A stretch of 64,000 nucleotides of DNA from Pyropia haitanensis (lineage: Eukaryota; Rhodophyta; Bangiophyceae; Bangiales; Bangiaceae), in contig SDUX01000001.1 of assembly GCA_008729055.1 (NCBI GenBank), forward strand, positions 1,866,123 through 1,930,122. Direction: 5' to 3'. Both the position numbers and the translations under genes were made by a program. How positions within the stretch are numbered: the stretch's first letter is position 1; each line of letters starts with the position of its first letter. Positions 19,372 to 30,792 of this stretch are shown piece after piece. The notes below the pieces were generated by a model, which was given only the letters and a program-made list of their open reading frames with translations, was not told the origin of the DNA and did not search any database.

Positions 19372-21856
19372 TCACTGGGCACCGTCGTTGGCGTCCTCAT
19401 CGCCACCGTCCTCCTCTTCCTCCCCATCCTCGCCCGCATCGCCCCCACACGGCAGGGGGTTGACGCTCGAGTCGTCGGGAACCAGCGCTCGGGCGTCACT
19501 GCGCCCGTCCAGCAGACGCAGGCCGTTCCGGGCCTCAGAGGTCTTGACGAGGAAGTCGTCTAGGAAGGAAATCATGCTTAGCCACGAGCCGCGGTGGCCC
19601 TGGTTGACACCCGGCGTGGTCTCCTCCATGATGTTGCCGACGCGCTTCAGGTACTCAGAAATCTTGGTCACCACCAGGCCAAACTGTGCCATGGAGCAGA
19701 CCAACACCGGCGGGTCGCCGGCCGTCCCGCTGCTCTCGGAGAAGCGGTCCCCGGCACCCAAGCGGCGGAAGACGGCCAAGCCCGCCGCCACAGTCGCTTG
19801 CCAGCCGTGACTCACTGACAGGAAATTGTTGTTCACTCCCAGGCTCGCCGCCTCCGTCGGGGTCAGGGCGACCCGGTAGCGCGTGGCCGAGTTGTTGTAG
19901 TACACCTTGTGACCGACGTTTGTCCCCAGCTCGTGCACACACTTCACAAACTCCTTCACCGCCTCCTTCTGGACGATGGTGTAGAAGTAAGAGATGGTGC
20001 GGCTCAGGTACTTGTACACGGGGCACCGCGTGAAGCCCGACGGGCTCTTGGGCGAGGGGAAGGGCACTACCTTGTGAAGCATGTTCGTGGCCGCGGCCTT
20101 GGACAAGCGGTTCACCTCCATCGTCTTGTTTACGAGCAGCTTGGAGATGGTGGGCGCCGAGGGATACACGCTGCCGGCGTCGCTGGCCTTAATAAAGCCG
20201 GCGGTCATGGCGGGAATGAGCTCGTCCTGCAGGGTGGCAAGCAGTGAGAAAGGCAGCAGGCGAAGAGTAAGAAAAAAAAAAAGCATCTTTGTGAGATGAT
20301 GCCGCTGTCGGAACAGAAGCTGCCGCCACGACGGCAACAGGAGCACATGCCATGCACCGCGCACGGTACACACAACGGCAGCAGCCCTCAAAACTTACGC
20401 GCACGGCATACGCCATACGGCGGTCTTCCGCGCCCGGATCGCGCGCGTCGCCCGATGAGTGCTGGGATGAGCCAGTGACACCACCTGCCGACCCACTCGC
20501 CGCACCAGCAGCCGCACCACTTGAGGGACCGCTCGCCACTCCACCGGCCCCGCCACCAGCCGCAGCCCCCGGAGCAGGAGACAGGTGCGCGGTCAGGCCG
20601 CGCACAATATCCACCTGGGAGCGTAGTACGGCCTGGCTGCTCACGATCGTCTGCACCCGCACCGACAGCGCGTCCACCTTGGAAATGGTGGTGGACACGA
20701 GCGTCGAGAGGTGGTCCATGCTTGCCTGCATCCTGGCCGCGCGGCTGTCTGCCAGCTTGAAGCTCAAGGTGATCACCCGCGTCAGCTGCGTCACGGCGTC
20801 TGCCGCCGTCGCCGCCGCGGGGCTGCTACCGTCCAGGGACGTGCGGCGCTTGGGGGATGGGGAGCGCGACGCTGAAGCTGCACGGCCACGGCGTCCCGAG
20901 GGCGGGACGACGGGGAGGGGTCCCAGCCCGTTAGCCGCCCGGATCTGCTCCACCTCCTCCTCGGTGACGTCACGGCGCAGCACGCGGGAAGAGAAATTGG
21001 CGTCGGTCGCCGCCGGCCAGTCCATGGCCCTCTCGCCAAAGTTCACAGCTACCTCCCTCCCACCTCCACGACCGGCCCCACGACGAGCAGCAGGCCCACC
21101 AGCACCGCGACCTCCCCCACGACCCGCGCCCCCACGAGCGCCAGCACGCCCGGCGCTGCCCCGGTTAGAAGCACGGGCGGGGCTGCTACCGCCAGCACGA
21201 CGGGGGTCGGAAGCCCAGGACAGGTCGCTGTCGCCGGCTGGGCGGCCAGCGCTGCCAGACGCCGCAGCGCTGCCCCCACCGTTCGACCGACCCACGGTGC
21301 CACCAGCGGTCGGCGTGTGGATCGATTCCGTGGAGGGCGTAGAATTGTAGGCGCCGGCAGCGACCGGTGGGTTCAAAGGCGCAGGAGAAGCTGGCGACGG
21401 AGGCAGGTCGTACAGCGGCCTGCGTGCCTCCGCATACGGCTGGCCCCCAGGGTGAGGTTCCGTCCGCATGGCATTGAAGCGGGCACCGACAGGCACGCCA
21501 GGACGCTGGCAGCCGGGCGGCCCGTACGAGCCCGTCTCGACCGCGGCGTGGTCATATCGCCCTTGGACACCGCGGATGTTTTGATCGTGCGGGATCATCC
21601 CGTCATCTCGTCCAGTTTGGAAGAGCATTCCGTCGCGGCCGTACTGCAGCGAGGTCGGGGGCAGCCCACCCATGGCCGATGGCATCGCCGCGCGTCCGTA
21701 ATGCCCGTCGTGGAGGAAGGGTGAGCCTGCCACAGGCACGCCCGGAACGCCCTGATCGCCGCGGTCATTAGGACCGCCGTTGCCGAAGCTGGTGCCCGCC
21801 GCCCCCTCGCCGCCGCGGGGTGCGCCTTGAGAGGGCCCGCCGCCAGCGCTGGCCAT
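19372..21856 (-). CDS. Two-exon gene, Gly-rich N-terminus, function unknown
   Basis: Exon 1 runs 21856-20399 from an ATG; exon 2 runs 20226-19372. The intron 20398-20227 has GTAAGT and a pyrimidine tract ending in CTGCAG, and both exons are in phase 0, giving about 770 residues. The first 300 residues are disordered and rich in Gly, Pro and Arg, with RGG-like clusters of the RNA-binding kind. Residues about 370-430 (VTQLTRVITLSFKLADSRAA, MDHLSTLVSTTISKVDALSV) look like a coiled coil. Exon 2 encodes a compact globular region (LLVNKTMEVNRLSKAAATNM, YLSRTISYFYTIVQKEAVKE, GVNNNFLSVSHGWQATVAAG) and ends in an acidic Glu/Asp tail. I do not recognise the family. It could be a host gene or a transposon accessory protein. 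Confidence 0.6.
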
Positions 21857-23908
21857 CTTGACAGTGATAAAAGCTGGAGATAGCGGATGATCGGCAGACG
21901 GCAGCCTCGGTCAAAGAGGGGAGCTTACGGCAGGGGCGGAGTGAAGAGGAGAGGGGCGCTTCGCAGTAGCAAAATGGGCACAACAGGGGGTCCCAGCGAA
22001 GTGGTGTGCGGCAGTGTGAGCAGTGGGTGCGTGCGCAACGGTGAGTGGTACTGGCTGCTGGCCGGCTGTAACAGCGCGCCCCCGTATATGAGGGGCACGA
22101 GCCCAGTGCTAGGGTGCCTCAGACACACACGCGCGCGATTGAACCACCCCAAAGACGTGCGCAGGCGAAAGCTTACCTGATGGCCCGGAAGCAGGCCGCT
22201 GGAGCGCACACTGGCCAGCAAGCTGGCACCAGCACACCCTGGACGAGAGCACATGCCAGCAATCTCCATTGGGGTATGTGTGGCAGGGGGACATCAGCGG
22301 AGGCGTCTGGTAAAGGGCGGGAAGGCTTGGCGCGCAAAAAAAAAGGGTCAGACTCAGAGGAAGCGTTCAAACGTGGGTGCACGAAGCATTCGCATCCGTA
22401 CGGGTGAGCAGCTGTTGTTGGGGACAAGTAGTGGCGCGAAAAAAAGAGATGCGCTGTGCCACAGATGCAAGAGAGACGGGCTGCATGGGCGCAAAACAAG
22501 CCCCGCGCGCGTCGTGCGCATACGTCCAAGCGTGGCAGACACGTCATGCTTACACGGCGTCCAAGCGGTTTGCTGTGCAACGGACGGAAGGACACAGCCA
22601 GAGAGGCCGTTACTCATTGCGGATCGGTATCCCAGCGCCGCCAACGGTGACCGCGTCGGCCAGAGGGACCCGCAGGCAAGCAGTGGTCAGCTACAGGCAG
22701 GAAACGAGCTGGTCGGGTGCGTTGCGCAAGGGTGCTGGATGATACAGATCGGCGGTGGGGACGCGCCCACAGGAAGCGAATCGGCTCGAGGTGCAGATCA
22801 ACTGCTTCTCGGGCACGTCAGACTGCATGTCAATTGCAATGCAGTGCAGTAAAGACAGCAACGGAGATATTCGGGAGACCGTACATGCTGGTCCTCCCTT
22901 ACGTTCCCAGGCATGTCATCCGGGAAATGCGGATCTACGGTGCGCGAGGGGAATAACTTCCCGCAGATTCTTATGGCAATTGAGTGGACGTGGACTGCCC
23001 TTACCAAAGCACACTGCTGGAGCACCGCCGTCGACAACGCGCAAACGGGATAGCGCTTGGGATGGCCAGAGCGCGTCTGCAACGGGCACCGTCAGCCGCA
23101 CCCGTCGGTGCTCGTGGCGCCGATCCGGGAGGCGGCCCGTCATAGACACTGGCCGCCACCCGTCACCTGTGGCCGATCGGTAACGGACCGCGGGGCCCTG
23201 ACACCACTTGCCCTTCCGACGTTGCGTCCGCTTGACCGTCACGCACTTGCCGTACGTTGATGCGCAGCTCTCTTGGCGCCACTTGCTCCATGAGTGGGAC
23301 CGTTTGCTCGTATCTGGCGCCACTGCGGTCCCTTGCAACCCAGCGCTACTGAATTGTTGTGGGCGCCCCCCTTAGCTGGAGGTTTTTCTTCGGCATGGCA
23401 CACGCGCTGGCACAGCACTGCTCGGCCCTCCGCGCCGGCCCAGTTTACCCGCTTGGCAGTGCCTGACTGACTGTCCGACGCGGTGCTTTTTGACGCCCTT
23501 TGCTCCTGTCCGTCTTTTCTCGTTCTCTTTCCTCGTGCTGCCCGGGGTCGGATGCACTCTGGGTCGTCTCACCTTCCCGATGTCTTGGCGTTCCATCGCG
23601 TCTCTGCAGGCCCGTCCTTCGCAGACGCCGTCCAGTAGTTCCTGGGGGCTGGCAGAACCCAACCATCGTCCCACTTGTCAACCACTTCCCCGCCCTGAGA
23701 TCCAGCGCTCACAGCCAGGTATGTCCGGAGTGACGATCGTCTGCGGCATTGTGACATGGTTGGTGGAGATGGCATCCTGGTCCTTTTGCTGCTGAGTCGT
23801 CTGCATCTGCCTATGTCGTGCGCCTCTTTCCCAGTGCACATGTGATGCTGACGCGTCTGGTGCTTCTGTCACTTTTTTCCTTTTTCTTGGACGTTGGCAG
23901 GCCGCACG
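21857..23908. other. Intergenic stretch before the Plavaka-like gene
   Basis: Mixed composition with no frame carrying a recognisable motif. A possible 3' splice site (pyrimidine tract ending GGCAG at 23900) just before the next ATG suggests an upstream non-coding or short coding exon of the transposase gene somewhere here, but it cannot be placed. Confidence 0.4.
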
Positions 23909-26900
23909 ATGGTGCCTACCCTTGCTGCCGTTTGCTGGTACTGCCCGCGGATCTTCCCGTCCGCCCCCTCGCGCAGCCGCCACATGCTTTCTGCGCACAA
24001 GGGCCGGAACCGAATGGTGCCGCCGGAAGGATGGCGGCCAGAGGGCTCCTCGACCTCATCCGCGGTGCACCCCGTCGAGCAGATCGCGCCGGCGCCGGCC
24101 GCAACGGAGCACTGGGGGCGTGACGGGATGGAGCGCGGGGCGCTGCCCGACATCATGCGCGTGCGGCACGTGTTTGTGACCAGCGTGTCCGCGAGCATCA
24201 AGGCCTACTACAACCGCTACCCGGAGATGCGCGAGTCCGTCCCTGTGGTGGACGCGTCCGAGGCGGACGTCCCGTCCCTGTTTGACACGCCGTGCTTGGC
24301 GTCGGTGCTGCGGTTTACACTGACGGCTGGGGGAAGCGGCTTTACCAGGGCCGACCAGAGCACCTTTGCCCGCATTTTGTTGAATGTGGAGGCGGGCATG
24401 GCCACGTCAAACGGCCCGACCGGGCAGGTGACGAGCCGTTTCACCTCCCCTTACGCCTTCACGTCGTCTATCCAGGCGGAGCAGCGCCGCGTGCTGGCCG
24501 AGCGCAAGTGGAGGGTCGTGCGGATCACTGTCGGGGGGAGGGGGTACCAGTTCTACTATAGGGACATGCTGACGGCGGCCTTGGACGCCGTCCTGGCGGC
24601 GGAGGACGTGGACCTCGACGGTGGGCGGCTCCCTGAAGGGCCCAGTGGTGAGCGGCGCCGCTCTGGCACACTGGACGCGGACCTTTTCGTGGACTCGACG
24701 GCCGAGGTGCGCGCCATCCATGGGGACCACGCGCATGTGCTGGCGCTGTACATCCACGCCGACGAGGCGCAGGCGTCCTGGAGCGGGGGCCACGTCATTT
24801 ACCCCGTGCGCATGCTCGTCGCCAACGTGCGCGACGGCGGTGGGCGGTGGATTAACGTCGGCCACGTGCCCCACATCCCCAAGGTCGTGGGCAACGGCAG
24901 GAATGCCCGCTCGCGGTTGGCTGTGGCCGACGCGCGCAATGAGCTGCTGCAGCGCTGCCTGGCCGTGATGCTGCGGGGCGTAGTGGAGGCGAGCCAGCAT
25001 GGTGTGTGGGTCAACCTGCCCGGTCTGGCCCGCGTCTTCCTGGTGCCGCGCGTGCTGGGCCTGGTGACTGACCAGGTGGAGGAGCGCTCGATCTTAGCGC
25101 TGATGGGCAACCAGAGCACCTACAACTGCTCTCATTGTTTGGCAGTCCGTCGCGCATCGTGTGAGGCGAGCTGTACGGCCGAGCGGCGGCCAGTTATCAG
25201 CACGCTGGAGGCGCAGGTGGCGGCGGCGGAGGCTCGAGCAGCGGATGGGCGCCCGCGCTCTCGCGTCGCGCTGGCGCGCGCGACCAGTGCACTCCCTTTC
25301 GTCCCCGCCCTGGGCGCCGTTCATGGATTGAGCACGGGAACCAACGCCCTGTACAGCATCGTCTCGTTCGATGCCCTCCATGTTTGGAAGCTGGGTGCGT
25401 TGCGGCTGCTGTCGCAGCGGCTGCCGGCCATGCTGCAAGCCGTCTGCCCGGACAACCGTGCCATCCTCGGCACCGTACAGGAGACGCTGGATGCCGTCAA
25501 CGCCCGCGGCTTTGAGCTGGGGCCTTTGTGCCGCGCGAGCCCGGCCTCTCCTGGGTATGTGGTCTCCAGTACTTGACGCCCCTCTGTGTGGCGAGCGCGT
25601 GTGCGCGTGTGAAGACTCGCTAGCCGTTGGAGTGACGCGCATTGTGTAATAAACTCACACGACTGTGTTTTTTTCTCCTACCTGCGCCTGTCGGTTCTGT
25701 TTTTCATGCAGTTGTTTTGTGCCAGTGGGTGTGACCCAGGCTACAATGACAGGTCGCCAGTGGCGTCACTTTTGTGTGGAGTGGCCGCACATGGTGGCCG
25801 GTCTTTTTGGCCCAGCCGTGTCCCGCCGCACGACGCCCCTTCCCCCCCCCCAGGCCCCGTCATCTCCCCAGTTCGTCTTTCCGCACGCCGCCGCGGTGGA
25901 CCCGGAGGTGGACGACGGCTGGGGCGAGGGCACGCTTGACGAGGCCTGTGCCGAGTTGGAGATGTCCAAGCATGTGGACGGGGTGGACATGACGGAGGGC
26001 TCGCCGTACCGCTCTCTCTTCGGGGACGTGCCCATCGAGGACGCCGTGCTGCGCATGTTTTGCGTGGCGGCGAAGTTCAACAACCTGCTGTACGGGGACA
26101 ACAGGGCGGACGTCAAGGTCACCACGCAGTCGCAGGCGGAGGAGGTGGCGGCTACCGCCAAGCTGCTTGGGGACATGGTGCAGGTGCTACTAGGGCCTGT
26201 CCACACGACGAAGCTGCACAGGTTGATGTACCACGTGTACGAGGAGCTGACGAGGCGGGGGAACTTGTGGGAGGGAGACACGAGTGAGAACGAGTCGCTC
26301 CACTCGGCGGGCAAGATGATGTATCGCCGGACCAACAAGCACGGGCCCTCAATGATGCTGCAGCTGCTGCGCGCTGAGGAGACCAAGTCAGAGGTGCTGG
26401 ACCGGTTAGACCGGGCCGAGCGTGACGCGGCCAAGGACGCGCGGGTGGCGGCGGGCGTGCAGCCTCCTTCTGGCGGCGTTGCTGACGAGCACCCCGAGGT
26501 GGACCCCAAAGTGGGGGCGCGGGGTGTGCGTGTGGCCCTGGCCGACGTTGCGGCCCAGCCGGGATTGGCTGCGCTGGCCTCTTGTCTCGGCGTGACCAAC
26601 GATGCCACCATCTCCGTGGCCAACACGGTCCAGATCAAGGCCGTCTTCGAGTGGGGGGCGCGCGGCGTGGTGCAGAACGTGCGCGGCGCGACAAGCTTCC
26701 GGTCCGCGCCGTGGCATTCCCACATCCGGTACGCGGGTGCGGATGGGGTCGTACAGTGGGGCATTGTCCTCATGGTGCTGCGGCGCGTAAACGGCGTTGC
26801 GTGCCAGAGAGTGGTGGTCCAGTGCTTGCGCAAGGAGGCTCCGAGGGACGGCTGTGCACTGAGCGAGTTTGGCTGCCAGCGGTTGGCGTGGGACTTTGCG

Positions 26901-27119
26901 TCCGCGGCCGACGACTGGCCCAAGCTGGCGATGGTGGAGACGTCGGCCATATTGCGCTTGGAGCAGATCCACACGGACTGGTGGGACCTGAGCCGGCGCT
27001 TGGGCGTGCGTGCTGTGCCTTCCTCTGTGCCCGATACGCCACTGGAGAGGCACCGCGCGCGCTTCTTTTGCAACGTCTTCTATCCTTGGACGTCCCGGTC
27101 TTTGCGTCTTGCTTTGTAG
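23909..27119 (+). CDS. Plavaka-like (CACTA-related) transposase, two exons
   Basis: Exons 23909-25554 and 25712-27119 join in phase 2 (donor GG/GTATGT, acceptor TTTTTCATGCAG) to give about 1017 residues. Near the N-terminus is a C2H2-like finger, CWYC..H-x4-H. Exon 1 has the segment VLALYIHADEAQASWSGGHV followed by a YP.RMLVANV block and later YNCSHCLAV, and exon 2 starts with MTGRQWRHF and carries KLHRLMYHVYEEL and WEGDTSENESLH..YRRTNKHG. This order is typical of Plavaka-type transposases, known mainly from fungi and related to CACTA/EnSpm. The catalytic acids were not assigned. No terminal repeats were found. The intron contains AATAAA at about 25648, which could end some transcripts early after the first exon. 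Confidence 0.68.
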
Positions 27120-27195
27120 AGAAGCCCTGACGTGGCGGTCTAGACTGTTGAGTAGCTCCGGCTCGGTGGTGGTCTTTAGAAACAGCGTTGACTCC

Positions 27196-27658
27196 TCAGC
27201 CCCTCTCTCTGCATCCCCACTCCAAGAGAAGCCCTCGGGCGCCTTGCGCGCTCACGCCTTCTTGACCGGACCCTTCCGTGCGTGGCGGCCAGTACTCTCC
27301 TCTTCCCCCACCACGCAAAAACCTGCCCCCAACGGCGCCGAGTCCATGTCCACCGGCCGCGACCGAGCGGCACGCTCCCCCCCCGGCCCCCGCGCCGGCC
27401 CCGCCGCCGGCGCTGCTGCCGCCGCCGCCGACGGCGGCTCCGGGCAGGCGGCGGCGGGGGGCGGGCGCCGCGGGGGCGGGCGCTCCCGCCGCCGCGTCAG
27501 CCGCCGCCGCCGCGGCCGCCGCCGCTGCCGCAGCAGCAGCCGCCGCCGCCGACGCCGCCGCCGCCGACGACGGCGACGAAGACGGCGCCAGCGGCGGCGG
27601 CGCCGGCAGCGGCGGGGGCGCCCCCGCGCGGGGCGCCCGCCCCGCAGCCACAGCAGCA

Positions 27659-27693
<35 letters not shown>

Positions 27694-28256
27694 GGCGCCT
27701 CCCCGCGCGGCCGGCGGAGGCGGCGGCGGCGGCGGCGGCGGGGGCGGGCGGGGCGGCGCCGACGCCCCCCCCCCCCCCCCTCCCCCCCGGGCGGGGCGGC
27801 GGCGGCGCCCTTGGACGCCTGCAGGTGGAGCAGCTGCAGCTTGAGCGCCTGCAGGTCCCCGTGCATCAAGCACAGCGTGTCGTCGCCGGCGCCGAGGTGG
27901 TCGAGGAAGGCGTCGGCGGCGGGGACGCCCGCAGGGGGGGGGCCGCCCGCCGGCCCCGCCGCCGCCGCCGCCGCGGCTGCCGGTGCCGCGCCGTCGCCGC
28001 TGCTGCTGCCGCCGCCGCCCCGCGGCGCCGCCCCGTCGGCGGTACGGGCGGCGACGGGGGCGCCGCCCGCCGCCGCCGCCGCTGGCGGTCCACCGCCGCC
28101 CCCCCCGCCGCCGCCGCCGCCGCCGCCACCGCTGCTGCTGCCGCCGCCGGCCGCGCCGCCGGCGGAGCCGCCGCCGCGGCTCGCCGCTGCCACCCGCCGC
28201 TCCTCGTCCCGCACCTGCGCCACGAGCGCGGCGCGGTCGCGCGCCGCCCCCCCCAT
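27196..28256 (-). CDS. Low-complexity GC-rich reading frame with a short coiled coil, doubtful gene
   Basis: From an ATG at 28256, preceded on the minus strand by an AT-rich TTTATAATAA stretch, the frame starts GGAARDRAALVAQVRDEERR and later contains DAFLDHLGAGDDTLCLMHGD and LQALKLQLLHLQASK, which look like helical protein. The rest is glycine, alanine or proline runs from GCC-type triplet repeats, and after about 27870 a second frame looks better than the first. It may be a real low-complexity protein or chance. No family is recognised. Confidence 0.3.
27500..28190 (+). repeat. GCC/CGG triplet-repeat-rich tract
   Basis: Imperfect GCC triplet runs dominate, densest at 27510-27560, 27655-27700, 27720-27750 and 28065-28140. 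They open frames on both strands and make predictions here unreliable. Confidence 0.7.
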
Positions 28257-28407
28257 GTTATTATAAAAAAATAATAATATGAACACAAGACATTTTGCCC
28301 TGCTTCGATGCCAACGCTTTTCAACTTGAGGAGCTCAAGTATACGGATTGAACTAAACGGGTTGTGACTGCGCAGCTCGCGGCGTGTACACGGGACTAGC
28401 CCTACTA

Positions 28408-29990
28408 CCCATGTGCAATCCCTAGTGTCTATTCTACCGACCGGATCATTTGATCCTTTTCGGATCAAATGATCCGGTTTTTCAGTGTCTGTTTTCTTCT
28501 GGTTCCCGCCACCTGCCGCCTTTTCTGAGGCCAGAAACGAACTCAGCGCCGTCTCTTTGCCCATGGGGGAGCTTGGGTGCATCCAATCTTGAGCAGAAGA
28601 TGAGTTTGGCGCGCTTTTTGTCGAGTGCCCGGGCCGGTGGCGCTGCACCTGGGATCGCCGCCCGCGGCACCATGTGCCAGGTCTTGCGCGCTCGCCGCGT
28701 GCCGCGGACGCACAGAAGCAGAGAGAGCCTGGCGCGTGCGGGTTCCGCACACCAGGGCCGAGCGCAGAGGGGGGGTCGACGACGGGAAAGGCCCCCTCAG
28801 CCGAACGGTTGCCAGTTTACTCCTCCTCCTTCACAGGTCTTCCCCTCTGCCCACCCCCGCGCCACGGCGGCGGCGGGTGCCCCGCCGGCAGGGGGCACCC
28901 CCCAGACGCCGGCGCGGGCGGGGGCGGGCGCCGCCCCGGTGGGCGGCGGCGTCCCCAGTGGCGGCACGCCGACGGCGGGCGGCGGCGGCGGGGTGGTGGC
29001 GGCGCCGCCGTTTGGGGCCACCCCCTCTACGTATGGGACGCCCTTTGGGGTGCGCCTGCGCGGCGGGGCGGCCACCTCCGGGGGGGGGCTCTTTGGGGGC
29101 GCCCTGCTGGGGGGATTTCGCTTTGGCGGCACGCCCCCCGCGGCGGCGTCAGCGAGCAGCGTTGCCGCCGCCGGCGGCAACGGCAGCGGCAGCGGCAGTG
29201 GCAGCGGCAGCGGCATCGGCGGAACGCCGTCGCGCGCGGCAGCGTCGCCGGCGCCCGCCGGCAGCGGCCGCGGCAGCAGCTGCCGGGTGTTGGCCCCACC
29301 GGCGGCCGGAAAGCGGGGAGGGCCGTTGCCCTTCCCGCCGGCGGCCTTCTCGCCCTTTTCGTCGCTCCTTCCGCCGCCGGCGACGGCGAAGGGGGACGGG
29401 GTGGGGGTCTGGCCTCCGGCGGAGGCGCCGTCACCTCCGCCTCCTCCGCCGCGCCGCCGTCGCCGTCGACGCCGGCGTAGGGGTCGGAGGGCGGCACTGG
29501 CGACGGCGGCTGTGCCGGCGACGACGCCGCCGCGGCGGGGTGGAGGCGCAACTCCGACGCCTCCGCCGGCGGGGGCGCCGCGGGCGCCCGTGTTCGGAGC
29601 CCTCCCGGCACCGGGCAGGGGGCTGTGGTGCTGGCCGTGGCGCGACGGTCGTTTGGGGCGCCCGGTTCGGGCGCACCTGCGCTCGCTGCGCCGGGCGCGC
29701 TGACCACCGTGGCGGGGCCTCTGCCTGCCGCCCCTCTCGTGGCGCCCCTGTCGTCGCCTTTGTGGTCGTCTTCGCCGGCGCTGCGAACGGCGTCGCGGCC
29801 GCCGGTCGCCGCGGGCGCCCCTCAGGCTGCGTCTGTAGCTCGCCGTAGCCTGGTGGAGGACAAAAAACCCTCTCAGATGCATGGAATCGACGATTTCTGG
29901 TCAGGTCAGGCGAGGATCAAATGATCCTCAGGTGAGGATCATTTGATCCTCATCTCCGGTAGAATACACACTAGTGATCACACCTGTACC
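28408..29990. mobile_element. Inverted-repeat element with a hairpin at each end (non-autonomous)
   Basis: The left end reads CTAGTGTCTATTCTACCG (28422-28439), then a perfect 16-bp hairpin CCGGATCATTTGATCC (28441-28477, 5-nt loop). The right end has a perfect 18-bp hairpin GAGGATCAAATGATCCTC (29912-29951, 4-nt loop) followed by the reverse complement of the outer segment (29957-29974, 17 of 18 matching); weaker similarity extends outward to about 28408 and 29990. The unit is about 1.58 kb with AT-richer ends and a GC-rich interior holding an FG-rich frame. No transposase is inside. The target duplication could not be defined. Confidence 0.65.
28600..29703 (+). CDS. FG-containing low-complexity frame, possible nucleoporin-like fragment
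   Basis: Reading from an ATG at 28600, the frame contains spaced Phe-Gly pairs (PPFGATP, TPFGVRL, GLFGGAL, FRFGGTP, PVFGALP) in a Gly/Ala/Pro/Thr/Ser background, as in FG-repeat nucleoporins that line the nuclear pore. The pairs are few and irregular, and GC-rich sequence alone can produce such peptides. Another frame continues with FGAPGSGAPALAAPG near 29655. It lies inside the inverted-repeat element and may be a captured host fragment. No structured domain is visible. Confidence 0.28.
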   Translation: MSLARFLSSARAGGAAPGIAARGTMCQVLRARRVPRTHRSRESLARAGSAHQGRAQRGGRRRERPPQPNGCQFTPPPSQVFPSAHPRATAAAGAPPAGGTPQTPARAGAGAAPVGGGVPSGGTPTAGGGGGVVAAPPFGATPSTYGTPFGVRLRGGAATSGGGLFGGALLGGFRFGGTPPAAASASSVAAAGGNGSGSGSGSGSGIGGTPSRAAASPAPAGSGRGSSCRVLAPPAAGKRGGPLPFPPAAFSPFSSLLPPPATAKGDGVGVWPPAEAPSPPPPPPRRRRRRRRRRGRRAALATAAVPATTPPRRGGGATPTPPPAGAPRAPVFGALPAPGRGLWCWPWRDGRLGRPVRAHLRSLRRAR

Positions 29991-30104
29991 CCCCACTGAT
30001 CCTCCTGGGGTACGTTGCATAGCACACAAGCCGGTCGAAGCGAACGCAAATACTGTGCCCGAGTGGACAAATGCCTTTGGAAAGACGACGGGGGAGATCC
30101 GGCC

Positions 30105-30182
30105 CCTCATTGCAGCATGTTTCGAACTCGGGATCTCACGGTTGACCGCAGGACGCGTTAACGCCTGGGCCACCGACCGCTA
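30105..30182 (-). ncRNA. tRNA-derived sequence (SINE head or tRNA pseudogene)
   Basis: The minus strand has a Pol III A box TGGCCCAGGCG (30163-30173) and a B box GAGTTCGAAAC (30119-30129) 44 bases further, the spacing of a tRNA. The acceptor and T stems do not pair and the anticodon stem is poor, so it is not a working tRNA gene. It could be the head of a SINE; one copy is not enough to decide. Confidence 0.45.
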
Positions 30183-30229
30183 CTGGCAACCAGGTCAACA
30201 GGGATGTTTTTGAACCCAACGAAATCAGC

Positions 30230-30746
30230 GACGGGCCGGCGCAGAGGGAAGGCGGGGGGCGGGGGGGCGGAGTGGCGGGGGGGGGGGGGGGGGTGGAGGG
30301 GTGCCCTTCCAGCGGACGGCACCACCGCCGGGGGGGAAGGGAGGAGGCGGAGGAGGGGGGAGACGGAGCGGAGGATGGGAGCCACCCGCGCGGGAGGGCG
30401 GCGCCGCCGCCGCCGGCCGTCCCACCGACGCCGGCACGCGGCCGTTGGTGGGGGCGGGAGGGAGGCAGCACCGCGCGTCCGCGGGAGGGGATGGGGGGAA
30501 GACGGACGCAGGCGCGCCCAGCCGGGCGGAGCGGCGCCGCGCCGCCGTGCCGGCGCCCGCCACGCCCCGCGGAACGGCAACGGCGCGCGTGGCCGCGGGG
30601 GTGACGCGGCGGCCGCCGCCGCTCCGCAGCTGCTCGACGGCGCCGCGCCGGTAGATGACGGCGAAGAGCCGTGGGGGGGCGGGGGGGGGGGGGAAGTGCG
30701 TGCCGCCGCGCGGCGGTGACCCCCCGCGCCGGGTACCGCCGCGCGC

Positions 30747-30792
<46 letters not shown>

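Noticed and set aside
26152..27053. Long minus-strand frames opposite the Plavaka-like exon 2
   Set aside because: Antisense shadows of a GC-rich coding exon; no motif is found in them.
30105..30182. Functional tRNA gene on the minus strand
   Set aside because: Pol III boxes are present, but the acceptor and T stems do not pair.
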